In this document: in pieces, positions 16,411 through 24,338 of the stretch
Layout of the letters: each line of letters starts with the position of its first letter
Position numbering within the stretch: position 1 is the first letter of the stretch
NCBI GenBank assembly: GCA_015075405.1
Contig: JABTUK010000003.1
Span: 124,001 to 188,000, forward strand
Direction: 5' to 3'
Length of the DNA: 64,000 nucleotides
Source of the DNA: Anaerolineales bacterium
Lineage (GTDB): Bacteria; Chloroflexota; Anaerolineae; 4572-78; J111
Notes under the pieces: generated by a model
What the model saw: only the letters and a program-made list of their open reading frames with translations
The model's database searches: none
Told to the model about the DNA's origin: nothing
Program-made: the position numbers and the translations under genes

Positions 16411-18144
16411 ATGGGCGGTTTAAGAGAAATCCCCGGCTTTTTAGGTACTGGTGGTAATCTGCTGGTTGACCTGACCCTGGTCATCGAAATTCTGTTCTAC
16501 ATTTCGCTCTGCCTGGGGGTGACAGCCCAACTGCGGAAACAATACAAATGGCACGACCGCTTTCAAATTCCGGTGGTGGTGCTGAACCTCTTTTTTATTG
16601 CGTTTGTGATGATCCCGACTCTGATCGCTATTATTAGCAGCGGGGTGGGCAATATGCCGGGATTGGTGCTGGCCCATGCCAGTTTTGGTGTTTTGGCCCA
16701 GGGCGTGGCTGTTTATTGTCTGCTGGCCGGCCTGAAAATTTTGCCCCGCAAAATTGGGGTGCTGCGCTGGTTTATGTGGGCGGCCTTTGTTTTGTGGACC
16801 ATTACCCTGCTGCTGGGGATTATGCTGTATATTGATTTCTACACCGGCGGCGACTCTTCCGGCGAGGCGGTTACCGAGCATGCCGCCGAACTGGCCAGTG
16901 AACACGCCGCCGAGGTGGCGGTTGCTCCCACCGTAGCGCCCATCGAAACTGTGGCCGAACATGCCGAGGAGCCGGTCATTACTGAACCAACCGAAGCCCC
17001 GGTTGAGCCGGTTGAAGAGCACGCCGAGGCGCCGGTTGAACTGGTCGAAGAGCATGCCGCCGAGCCGGTGGAAGTGGCGGCAGAACCGACTGCTACCCCT
17101 GAACCGCCGCCGCCCACACCCACGCCCGCACCCGTGCGAGCCGGCCTGCTGACCGTCAGCGATGACCAGGTTCACGGCGATAAAGCCACCCTGGCCTTGA
17201 CCGGCGTGGCCGCACCGCCTGATGGCTCGGTTTACGAAGCCTGGCTTGAAGGCGAGACACAAACGCCGTTCAGCCTGGGCAAATTAACCCTGCAAGGTGA
17301 CGCCATCAATCACACCTTTACCGACCCCGCTGGCCGCAACCTGCTGGCTCTATTCAACCGAGCGTTTATCAGCGTGGAACCGACCAACGACAATGACCCG
17401 GCCCCTTCGGGTGTGAACGCTTTCGAGGGCGAGGTCTCGGCGGCGGCGCTGGAACCGATCCGGCTGGTGGTGGCTGCTGCCCTTGACACCCCCGATGGCG
17501 ACGGCTATGCCCTCAATGCTTTGAATCAAGTCTTAAAAATCGAGCCGGAAGTGGGCTTCCAGAAAGATTACTCGATTGCCGAGAATGATTTGGCTGCGCT
17601 GAAAATTCAGGCCGAGGGGATTCTCAATATCCTTGAAGGGCAGGACGCGCCCAATTTTGGCGACCGAGACGGCAGCGGTGATGTTTACAATCCCGGTGAT
17701 GGTTATGGCCTGCTCGGTTTTGGTGCGGGCTACCTGCCGGCCATTGCCACTCAAGCGGCTGCCGCAGCCCAGGTTGAAGGCGCTTCACCGGAAACGGTCT
17801 TGCAAGCGGAGCAAGCCCAGGCCGCCGCCGCCAATGCGATTAGTCTGGCAGAGCAAATCCGGGATTTGGAACTGCAAATTCTCCAGGCCGGTGATACCGC
17901 CTCCGCCGCCGACCTGGTCAACCAGGTGGTCGCCTTAACCCAATCGCTGACGGACGCCGACGGGGTAGACCTGGCCAATCCCGGCCAGGGCGGGATGCGC
18001 ACCCTGTACACCCTGGGCCAGTTGATGGCCAGCATCGAACTCTTCCCGGTGGCCGGGGAGATTACTGCGCCGGCCGCTGCGCCCACACCCGAATTGATTG
18101 ACGAGCACGCCGGTGACACCGTTTCGGAGCACGACGGTAATTGA
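16411..18144 (+). CDS. Four-helix membrane protein with Glu/Ala-His repeats and RskA-like domain
   Basis: 577 aa. Residues ~20-145 hold four transmembrane helices (LVIEILFYISLCLGVTA; VVVLNLFFIAFVMIPTLIAII; SFGVLAQGVAVYCLLAG; FMWAAFVLWTITLLLGIML), resembling a DUF420-type bundle. A repetitive acidic linker follows (~150-230) with EHAAE/EHAEEPV motifs. Residues ~245-345 (GSVYEAWLEGETQTPFSLGKL, then FISVEPTNDNDPAPSG) resemble the extracytoplasmic RskA/anti-sigma-K fold. The C-terminal half is Ala-rich helical with an acidic GDRDGSGD stretch that could bind Ca2+. GAAGGAGG at 16386-16393 is 17 bp from ATG, unusually far. No sigma-factor gene is adjacent, so an anti-sigma role is doubtful. Confidence 0.6.
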   Translation: MGGLREIPGFLGTGGNLLVDLTLVIEILFYISLCLGVTAQLRKQYKWHDRFQIPVVVLNLFFIAFVMIPTLIAIISSGVGNMPGLVLAHASFGVLAQGVAVYCLLAGLKILPRKIGVLRWFMWAAFVLWTITLLLGIMLYIDFYTGGDSSGEAVTEHAAELASEHAAEVAVAPTVAPIETVAEHAEEPVITEPTEAPVEPVEEHAEAPVELVEEHAAEPVEVAAEPTATPEPPPPTPTPAPVRAGLLTVSDDQVHGDKATLALTGVAAPPDGSVYEAWLEGETQTPFSLGKLTLQGDAINHTFTDPAGRNLLALFNRAFISVEPTNDNDPAPSGVNAFEGEVSAAALEPIRLVVAAALDTPDGDGYALNALNQVLKIEPEVGFQKDYSIAENDLAALKIQAEGILNILEGQDAPNFGDRDGSGDVYNPGDGYGLLGFGAGYLPAIATQAAAAAQVEGASPETVLQAEQAQAAAANAISLAEQIRDLELQILQAGDTASAADLVNQVVALTQSLTDADGVDLANPGQGGMRTLYTLGQLMASIELFPVAGEITAPAAAPTPELIDEHAGDTVSEHDGN

Positions 18145-18184
18145 AATTGCGATAACTCTACCCCAGACCGTGATGGGGCCAATC

Positions 18185-18321
18185 GGCGTCCACCGAGCGT
18201 TAAAACGCCCGGCTCATCCAGGTGAAAGCCCGCTGAAGCAGGCTAAAAGTGTCCCTTTGAGCCGGTTTTGAACCGGCTTTCACCTGCTGTAGCCGGGGGC
18301 TTCCAGCCCTCGGCGGACGCC
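18185..18321. repeat. GGCGTCC-ended palindromic element
   Basis: About 137 bp with near-perfect 13-bp inverted ends (GGCGTCCACCGAG and the complement of GGCGTCCGCCGAG). Inner hairpins are CAGGTGAAAGCC/GGCTTTCACCTG and GAGCCGGTTTTGAACCGGC. No ORF. The palindrome nested inside the 12886-13143 MITE has the same GGCGTCCGC ends. Confidence 0.75.
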
Positions 18322-18363
18322 ACGATTTGGTGCAGTGCTGCCGAAATTGAACATACTCAAACT

Positions 18364-18400
18364 AAAAGGCCCTTTTTTGCCTTAAAATCGGGCCTTTTTA
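18364..18400 (+). terminator. Terminator hairpin before the GT39-like gene
   Basis: Arms AAAAGGCCC (18364-18372) and GGGCCTTTT (18390-18398) with a 17-nt loop and a short U run. It separates the four-helix membrane protein gene from the downstream glycosyltransferase gene. Confidence 0.65.
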
Positions 18401-18413
18401 TAATTCAGGTGAA

Positions 18414-20144
18414 ATGTCGGGCCAAATAGCTGCCAAAAAACGCGATTTTTTGCTGGTGGGGTGCCTCACCCTGCTGGCCTTTGCTCTGCGACTCTACGAC
18501 CTGGGCGCAAATAGCCTGTGGTACGACGAACTGCTAGAACTGGATGTTGCCCAGGCGTCGCTGGGGGAGATTGGGCCGCAGTTGGAGCGTCACGCGGCTA
18601 TGCCCCTGGACTACTATCTGCTGCATGGTTGGACCAAACTGGGCCGGCAAGAAGTTTGGGTGCGCTTTCCGGCGGTGTTGTTTGGTACGCTGGCCGTGCC
18701 GGTTATTTACGCGCTGGCAACGCGCCTTTTTAACAAGCGGGTCGGCTACCTGGCCGCGATTTTGCTGGCCTGGGCCTCCTTCTCGGTTTATTACAGCCAG
18801 GAGGTCCGGCCTTATGCTTTGTTGTTATTTCTAACTCTCCTGAGTTATTTTGGTTTGTGGCAAGCCTATCAGACGGGGCGGCTGCGCTACTGGGGCTTGG
18901 CAATCGGCGGGTTAGCGGGAGCAGCTTTGACCCACTACTTTGCCTTGTTTTTGCTACTGCCCATCGGCCTTTTTGTGGGCTACCGGCAGCTCCGGCATTT
19001 GAAAGAAAAAGAGTTCTGGCCGCAGACCATCTGTTTTATTATGTGTTTGGTGGTTTTGCTGGCTGTTTTTGCCCTCAACGGCCGGCTGCGGCACTTGTAC
19101 AACGTGGGCGGCCGTTTTTCGACGGTGGTTAGCCAACCGGAATCGCTCAATGTGCCGGCGACTGACAAACCTAACAAGGGTTTGGGGCCGCCCCAGGAGC
19201 TGGCCTTTTTTACCAATAGCATCCTGACGCCACTCGCTACCACCGATCCAACCCTGCTGCTGGTTCACAGCGCCTTCTTGCTAATTGCCACAACGTCGCT
19301 GGCGGCGGCCAAAACACGGCAGCGTCGGGCTATCCTCTTGTTGTTGGGCTGGCTTTTTTTACCCATTATCTTGATTTACTTCTTCCTCTTGCAGCGAGGC
19401 ACATTTTTTGCGGTGCGTTATATTCTGTATACGCTGCCGGCTTATTTAATCCTGGTGGCTTATGGCCTTGATACCCTGGTGATGGCCGTGTTGGGTAAAC
19501 CGCATTTAAAGCCAGGGGATGTTAGTTTTGGTCCGCGCAAGTTGCTTTATGTCAGTTTGCTGGTTTTGATTGTCACGCCCCTGATTTTTGCCGAACTGAG
19601 CGAGCTTTTAACCTACTATGCCACCGGCGCCAGAGAAGATTGGCGCGCCGTAGGCCAGATGCTCCAGGCCAATGCCAGCCCTGACGACGCCGTGATAGCC
19701 GTCAATGCCGAGCCGGCGTTGAATTGGTACTATCCCCCGGCCAAAGCGCCTTTTGGGACTTTCAACCAGAGTGAGCCAATCTGGGCGGTGATGAAGCAGC
19801 ACCGGCGGCGCTGGTTTGTCTTAAGCAGTTATTCTTTTAAACGGGATGAAGGACTGCGCCAGTGGCTCAAGGAACACGGCGCGGTGACGATTGCCATTGA
19901 CCGGCGGGTTGTGGTGCATATCCAGCAGGAGGGGCTGTCAGCCGGAGAGTTGCTGGCTCAAGTTGTCACGTTTGACCTGCCCCAAAAGGCCCTAACCTAT
20001 GCCACCCTGGGCGACCAACTGCGCCAATATGGCGATTTGGAAACAAGCCGCACTTTTTACCAGCGAGCCGTCGAATTGGCCAAAACACCGGCCCAAAAAA
20101 CCGATTACCAGAGCCGTTTAGCCGCCCTGGCTATGTGGCCTTAA
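18414..20144 (+). CDS. GT39/PMT_2-like membrane glycosyltransferase
   Basis: 576 aa. The N-terminal third shows the GT-C hallmarks: a first helix, then SLWYDELLELD with the acidic DE that coordinates the polyprenyl-phosphate sugar donor, then HAAMPLDYYLLHGW and VRFPAVLFGTLAVPVIYALATRLF. About ten further helices follow to ~residue 395. The soluble C-terminus (~400-576) ends with a TPR-like helical pair (YATLGDQLRQYGDLETSRTFYQRAVELA). Related proteins move a sugar from a lipid carrier to protein or glycan on the outer membrane face. The specific sugar is unknown. It opens the glycan locus but is separated from the next gene by ~750 bp. Confidence 0.8.
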   Translation: MSGQIAAKKRDFLLVGCLTLLAFALRLYDLGANSLWYDELLELDVAQASLGEIGPQLERHAAMPLDYYLLHGWTKLGRQEVWVRFPAVLFGTLAVPVIYALATRLFNKRVGYLAAILLAWASFSVYYSQEVRPYALLLFLTLLSYFGLWQAYQTGRLRYWGLAIGGLAGAALTHYFALFLLLPIGLFVGYRQLRHLKEKEFWPQTICFIMCLVVLLAVFALNGRLRHLYNVGGRFSTVVSQPESLNVPATDKPNKGLGPPQELAFFTNSILTPLATTDPTLLLVHSAFLLIATTSLAAAKTRQRRAILLLLGWLFLPIILIYFFLLQRGTFFAVRYILYTLPAYLILVAYGLDTLVMAVLGKPHLKPGDVSFGPRKLLYVSLLVLIVTPLIFAELSELLTYYATGAREDWRAVGQMLQANASPDDAVIAVNAEPALNWYYPPAKAPFGTFNQSEPIWAVMKQHRRRWFVLSSYSFKRDEGLRQWLKEHGAVTIAIDRRVVVHIQQEGLSAGELLAQVVTFDLPQKALTYATLGDQLRQYGDLETSRTFYQRAVELAKTPAQKTDYQSRLAALAMWP

Positions 20145-20326
20145 GCGTAAAAATGAGCAAAAAGTGAGCATGTTTTGGTCTGGAAAATAGCCCAATCTTT
20201 GGGTAAACTGCCGCCAAACCCTTTTATTAACAATTTTAGCCGTTTTGCATTATCCTTAATCGGAGTATAATAGGCCGCAGGCTTTGCCGTATGTATAGGT
20301 GTCCAGAAAATTCTTTCCCAACAATC

Positions 20327-20406
20327 AAGGTAGCCGGGTAGCCAAGTAGCAATTTGTTACCTGCTACTTGCTACCTGTTTCAGTGACGAAAACTTTTTTG
20401 GAGAAC
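20327..20406. repeat. Dispersed ~80-bp repeat, inverse of 1593-1682
   Basis: AAGGTAGCCGGGTAGCCAAG, then GTTACCTGCTACTTGCTACC and TTTCAGTGACGAAAACTTTT match the reverse complement of the earlier copy nearly base for base, with one GGTAGC unit missing. Confidence 0.8.
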
Positions 20407-20499
20407 TATATTTCACTCAGTTAAAGTGCTTTTGGAAACGTTAGCTAAAAAAAGGCGCGCTATCATATTTATCACTGGCGAAAGGAGGAGATTATAGAG

Positions 20500-20571
20500 A
20501 TGAAGAAATATAGCAAGCCCGAAATGAAGAAGCATGCTGAATTGAAGTCCGTAACTTTCAGCTCCCACTAA
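20500..20571 (+). CDS. Lasso-type RiPP leader-like mini-peptide (23 aa)
   Basis: ATG 20500 is preceded by AAAGGAGGAG (20481-20490), one of the strongest ribosome-binding sites in the window. The product begins MKKYSKPEMKKHAELKSVT and stops four residues later at TAA 20569. It fits the lasso precursor leader pattern Tyr-x-x-Pro-x-[Leu/Met]-x-x-x-[Gly], here Tyr4, Pro7, Met9 and Ala13 in place of Gly, followed by Leu15 and the usual Val-Thr near the leader end. The frame stays open after the TAA for 25 more codons to TAG 20647 (ending LGGGIGEE), which would give a normal 49-residue precursor size. So it may be a disabled precursor, a recoded one, or a leader-only peptide. No B1/B2/C maturation genes are in the window. 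Confidence 0.45.
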   Translation: MKKYSKPEMKKHAELKSVTFSSH

Positions 20572-20586
20572 GTTTTGCGTTTTAAG

Positions 20587-20653
20587 GGCTACAACCCCTA
20601 TCAAGCATGGCTCGATACCATGCTGGGGGGAGGTATAGGTGAGGAGTAGCCGG
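20587..20653 (+). promoter_or_regulatory. Structured RNA-forming palindrome after the mini-ORF
   Basis: Nested complementarity: GGCTAC / GTAGCC outermost, CCTAT / ATAGG in the middle, and AGCATGG-loop-CCATGCT innermost (7 bp perfect, loop CTCGATA). No U tract follows, so it is not a classic terminator. It could stabilise the mRNA or regulate the downstream gene. Confidence 0.4.
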
Positions 20654-20895
20654 TCATTTGCCGCCAAAATTTGCACCAATTTTAGCAGTGAACCGTGCGT
20701 GCTGATTTGTGGCTAAAGTGTCATGTTTCTCCACAATCTATATGTGCCCCTTGAGTGTCGTGTGAAATAAATATCTAAGATAGCGCGCCTTTTTTTAGGG
20801 AACGTTTTTGCAAATGTTTCTTAGTTGGTAATTAATCTATTTGCAAATATTCGCATTATTTCTTGATTATACGCTGTTTTCTAAATTTGGCAACT

Positions 20896-22068
20896 GTGTC
20901 TCATTCAACAACCGCCTCCATTCAACTTATTGTCAACTGCCTTTCGCGGGAGTTTGCGCCCCATTTGCTTGAGTCTCTGGGCACAGAGGTGTGGGAAGAT
21001 ATGGCCGTAACGGCGATTGCGCTGGGCCTGGCCCCGCTGCTGCACTGGCGGCTTGCCCAGGCTGAAGTGACGCCGCCGCCTCTGGCTATGGCCAAGCTGG
21101 CCGTCACCCGGCAGGCCCACGCTAAACGTAACGAGGCCATCGGCCAGCAGGTGGCCGAACTCTTGGCCGCGTTTGCGCGGCAAAAAATTGACGTGCTGGT
21201 GCTGAAAGGCGCGCTGCTGGCCGCCGTTGCTTATCCCGAAGCTGCCCTGCGCCCGATGAATGACATTGACCTGCTCTTTCGAAGGGAGGATTTGCCCAAA
21301 GTCGGGCCGGTGCTGGAAAGCTTGGGCTACCGGGGCAAACACAAAAGCGCCGAACAGGGGCCGGGGATTACCAAACATCTGAGCACGTACCGCCGCGAAG
21401 GCCGCCAGGGCGACACCCCAAACCCTTATCTCAGCGCTGGCGGGGAGCGGATGGTTGAACCCCATGGGTCGCTGGAAGAGTCGTGGTTTGGCCTCAAGGT
21501 TGATATTACGCCGGGGGTGTGGACGCGGGCTGTGCCTGTCTCGCTGGGCGGCCAGCCGGCCTACCGCCTGTCAACCAGCGATATGATGCTGCACCTGAGT
21601 GTGCATGCGGCTTTTCATGTCATCATGGGCGCATCTGTTTTTGCGCAGCTTTACGATATTGGCCGGGTGATTGAAACCTGGCCCACCGAATTGAACTGGC
21701 CTGAAATTTTAAGTTTGACTCGCCAGGCCCAGGCCCAGGCCTTTGTCTTTGCCGGTCTGTACTGGGCCAAAACGCTCTACGGAGCCGCGATTCCCGAAAC
21801 CTCCCTGGCCGCGTTGGAAAAAGAGTGCTCGCCCGATTTGGCTGCCTATATTCGCGGGCTGGATGCGCCAGGAATTTTCAAGCGGACGCAGCATCCACCC
21901 CTGACCACCGTGCCCCAGCGCTTGCGGCGCGGTTTGATAGACCGGCAGGAAGCGGCTCGCTGGGCCGGTTCGCTGGGGGAAAAGTGGCAAATCTGGCAGA
22001 CGGCGCTGGCCTTTCATAAAACGGATACGGCCGCTCTGCTGAAAAAAGGTCTTAAAGCGCACGGGTGA
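20896..22068 (+). CDS. NTP_transf_5-type nucleotidyltransferase
   Basis: 390 aa from GTG 20896; TTG 20863 would add 11 residues and also lacks a good ribosome-binding site. The core at ~105-145 reads VLVLKGALLAAVAYPEAALRPMNDIDLLF: the KGA, YPExxLRPMxDID pattern of the uncharacterised nucleotidyltransferase family PF14907, with the catalytic Asp pair in DIDLL. The family is known from lasso-peptide clusters (where it accompanies kinases and modifies the peptide) and from polysaccharide loci. Here both contexts meet: a lasso-leader-like ORF lies ~325 bp upstream, and the stop overlaps the next gene, a GT2, by GTGA, implying translational coupling. Substrate unknown. Confidence 0.75.
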   Translation: MSHSTTASIQLIVNCLSREFAPHLLESLGTEVWEDMAVTAIALGLAPLLHWRLAQAEVTPPPLAMAKLAVTRQAHAKRNEAIGQQVAELLAAFARQKIDVLVLKGALLAAVAYPEAALRPMNDIDLLFRREDLPKVGPVLESLGYRGKHKSAEQGPGITKHLSTYRREGRQGDTPNPYLSAGGERMVEPHGSLEESWFGLKVDITPGVWTRAVPVSLGGQPAYRLSTSDMMLHLSVHAAFHVIMGASVFAQLYDIGRVIETWPTELNWPEILSLTRQAQAQAFVFAGLYWAKTLYGAAIPETSLAALEKECSPDLAAYIRGLDAPGIFKRTQHPPLTTVPQRLRRGLIDRQEAARWAGSLGEKWQIWQTALAFHKTDTAALLKKGLKAHG

Positions 22069-23261
22069 TACGCAAAAGCTTAGCCCTGGCGGCCTGGGTG
22101 ATAGCCGGCGTGTTGCTAATTTTTACAGCCAGGCGCTGGCTTTTTGTTTTATTGGCCCTGCTGCCGGATAAACCTCGACCTGTTGCCCACCCGCATGACC
22201 TGCCGCATGTATTGTTGTTAACGCCGCTCCGCAACGAAGCGGAAACGCTGCCTGAATTGTTGGCGGCGCTGGCAGCTCTGGCTTACCCCGTCGAAAAGCT
22301 GACCGTTGTGCTCATTAACGATGGTTCGACGGATGGGAGTCAGGCCATTATTGAAGCCTGGATAAGGGGGAAAGAAAATTGGCATTTGCTGTCGTTGGGC
22401 CAAAATGTGGGCAAAGCGCAAGCTCTGAACACCGCTCTGGCCGCGTTTCCGCAGGGTGAAATTGTAGCCATCTACGATGCCGATGAACGCCCGCAGCCAG
22501 CCGCCCTGCAAATCTTGATTTCCCCTTTTGCCGACAAAAAGATAGGCGGTGTGAACGGCCGGCGCGCGGTGAGCAATGCCATCGCCAGCCCGGCCGCCAG
22601 TTACACCGCCTTTGAAGGGTTGGTCCACCAACTGGTGACGATGCGAGCCAAGCACAGGCTGAATTTAGCGCCGGCCATCTTGGGCGCGAACTGCGCCTAC
22701 CGCCGTGTGGCCCTGGCCGAGGTGGGCAACTTTGAGCCTGGCGCTTTGCTGGAGGACAGCGATTTGACCCTCAAATTAGCCCGCGCCGGTTGGAACATTG
22801 CTTTTGAGCCGCAGGCGGTCAGCTACCACCGCGTCCCTCAGACAATTAGCGGCTATTGGCGGCAGCATACCCGCTGGGCCAGGGGCTTCAACGAGGTGGC
22901 GAAAAACCAGGCCCGCTCGACCTTGTTCGACCCGCAGTTGTCCTGGCCGCTGCGCCTGGAACTGCTGCTGTTTGCCCTGGGCTACCTGGACCGCCTGGCG
23001 CTCTTGGCCGGAGCCGGCTTGGCTTTGCTCCACCGGCCCAGCCGGTCTCTATTGGGTCGGGTGCTTGCTGCCAGCCTGCTGACGCCGCTGCTGCAAATCA
23101 TCGTGGCCCTCGCCGTTAGCCGAGCGCCACGGGCGTTGTGGCTGCAAATCGTCTGGTTGCCTTTCTTTTTTATGCTCGATATCGCTATGGCCGCAGCCGG
23201 CCTGTGGGAAACGTTAAAGCAGTCGCCCCAGATTTGGGAAGAGCGGGCTGCTAGAAAATAA
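22065..23261 (+). CDS. Processive-type GT2 glycosyltransferase, membrane bound
   Basis: 398 aa from GTG 22065 in the GTGA overlap. An N-terminal helix is followed by a GT-A domain with VLLLTPLRNEAETLP, VVLINDGSTDGS, the metal-binding IYDADER, GANCAYRR, catalytic-base LLEDSDLTLKL, and QHTRW, which fits the QxxRW signature of processive synthases such as cellulose or hyaluronan synthase. Two or three C-terminal helices (LLLFALGYLDRLALLAGAGLALL; LLTPLLQIIVALAVS; LPFFFMLDIAMAAAGLW) anchor it. It probably elongates a polysaccharide from a nucleotide sugar. It lies inside the glycan operon. Confidence 0.85.
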   Translation: MIRKSLALAAWVIAGVLLIFTARRWLFVLLALLPDKPRPVAHPHDLPHVLLLTPLRNEAETLPELLAALAALAYPVEKLTVVLINDGSTDGSQAIIEAWIRGKENWHLLSLGQNVGKAQALNTALAAFPQGEIVAIYDADERPQPAALQILISPFADKKIGGVNGRRAVSNAIASPAASYTAFEGLVHQLVTMRAKHRLNLAPAILGANCAYRRVALAEVGNFEPGALLEDSDLTLKLARAGWNIAFEPQAVSYHRVPQTISGYWRQHTRWARGFNEVAKNQARSTLFDPQLSWPLRLELLLFALGYLDRLALLAGAGLALLHRPSRSLLGRVLAASLLTPLLQIIVALAVSRAPRALWLQIVWLPFFFMLDIAMAAAGLWETLKQSPQIWEERAARK

Positions 23262-23288
23262 TGTTGGCCGGGTAAATTAGATAATCCT

Positions 23289-24338
23289 ATGACACACTCA
23301 CCCTTATTTTCCATTGTTATTCCTGTTTACAATGGCGGCGATGTGTTCAAGCGCTGCCTGACCGCCATTCACCAATCCACCTGCGCCGATTGGGAATTGG
23401 TCGTGGTGGACGACGGCTCGACCGATGGTTCTGACCGGCTGGCCGGCCAGTTTGGGGCGCGGGTGTTCAACACAAAAGGTCGTCTCGGCCCGGCGGCGGC
23501 TCGCAATTTAGGGGCGCGGGCCGCGCGAGGTCATTATCTCTATTTTATTGACGCCGATTGTGAACTTCACCCCGACACCCTGGCTAATATCGCCCACGTT
23601 TTTCAAACTGACCCCCACCTCGACGCCCTCTTTGGCTCTTACGACGATGCTCCGGGCGCGGCCAACTTTGTGGCCCAATACAAAAATTTGTTTCACCATT
23701 ACGTCCACCAAAACAGCAGCGCAGAAGCTTCAACCTTTTGGACCGGCTGCGGAGTCATCAAACGCTCGCAATTTCTGGCCCTGGGCGGCTTCGATTTGCA
23801 GCGCTACCGCCGTCCGGCCATTGAAGACATTGATCTGGGCTACCGGCTCAAGCAGGCCGGTGGACGCATTCGGCTGGTCAAACATATCCAGGTGAAGCAT
23901 CTCAAAGCCTGGACCTTTGTCAGCCTGCTCAAATCCGACATTTTTGACCGGGGCATCCCCTGGACACAGTTGATTTTAAGAGACAAAGCTCTTATGAGCG
24001 ACCTGAATTTGCAAACCCACAACCGGGTCAGTGTGGTGGCTGTTTACGCCCTGCTGTTGGCGCTCGCCGCCACTTTTTTTCAACCTTATGCTCTCTTCTT
24101 TGTTCTGGGCCTGGCGGCGCTGCTGCTGTGGCTGAATCAAAACTTGTATCGCTTTTTCTACCACAAACGAGGACTTTTGTTTACGGCGCAGGTCATCCCG
24201 ATGCACTGGCTCTACTACCTCTACAACGCCATCTCTTTTGGCTGTGGCCTACTGTTGTACTGGCAAGAACAACTGAGGGCGGAGAGCCTGGCTCCACCCC
24301 AACCCTTAGTGGACGGGATCGAACCCGATGGAAATTGA
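23289..24338 (+). CDS. GT2 family glycosyltransferase with membrane tail
   Basis: 349 aa. GT-A fold: FSIVIPVYNGGDVFKRCL, VVVDDGSTDGS, GPAAARNLGARAA, the DxD-type YFIDADCEL, then CGVIKRSQFLALGGFD and AIEDIDLGYRLKQAGG. Two hydrophobic helices near the C-terminus (VVAVYALLLALAATFFQPYALFFVLGLAALLLW and YYLYNAISFGCGLLLYW) place it at the membrane. It is a non-processive sugar transferase by motif; acceptor and donor are unknown. Its 3' end overlaps the next start by 11 bp, indicating coupled translation. Confidence 0.85.
   Translation: MTHSPLFSIVIPVYNGGDVFKRCLTAIHQSTCADWELVVVDDGSTDGSDRLAGQFGARVFNTKGRLGPAAARNLGARAARGHYLYFIDADCELHPDTLANIAHVFQTDPHLDALFGSYDDAPGAANFVAQYKNLFHHYVHQNSSAEASTFWTGCGVIKRSQFLALGGFDLQRYRRPAIEDIDLGYRLKQAGGRIRLVKHIQVKHLKAWTFVSLLKSDIFDRGIPWTQLILRDKALMSDLNLQTHNRVSVVAVYALLLALAATFFQPYALFFVLGLAALLLWLNQNLYRFFYHKRGLLFTAQVIPMHWLYYLYNAISFGCGLLLYWQEQLRAESLAPPQPLVDGIEPDGN

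Larger units (their letters stand above)
20437..20806. mobile_element. Terminal-inverted-repeat element carrying the mini-ORF
   Basis: CTAAAAAAAGGCGCGCTATC at 20445-20464 is repeated exactly as its complement at 20779-20798. Outside it, GAAACGTT (left) and AACGTTTT (right) extend the symmetry imperfectly. GGAAACGTT (20434-20442) and GGAACGTT (20799-20806) can also be read as an imperfect target duplication. There is no transposase. The element could be MITE-like, or the repeats could be paired regulatory or terminator structures. Confidence 0.6.
20145..20895. other. 750-bp intergenic region: repeat, inverted-repeat element and mini-ORF
   Basis: In order: an AT-rich stretch with no gene (20145-20326); the dispersed repeat shared with 1593-1682 (20327-20406); an element bounded by 20-bp perfect inverted repeats (20445-20798) holding a 23-codon ORF with a strong ribosome-binding site and an RNA-hairpin region; and an AT-rich leader up to the nucleotidyltransferase start. 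An 88-codon minus-strand frame overlaps the mini-ORF but shows no family features. Confidence 0.6.

Noticed and set aside
20413..20679. 88-codon minus-strand frame in the gene-free interval
   Set aside because: No ribosome-binding site, no family and it crosses both the inverted repeat and the RNA hairpin; probably chance.
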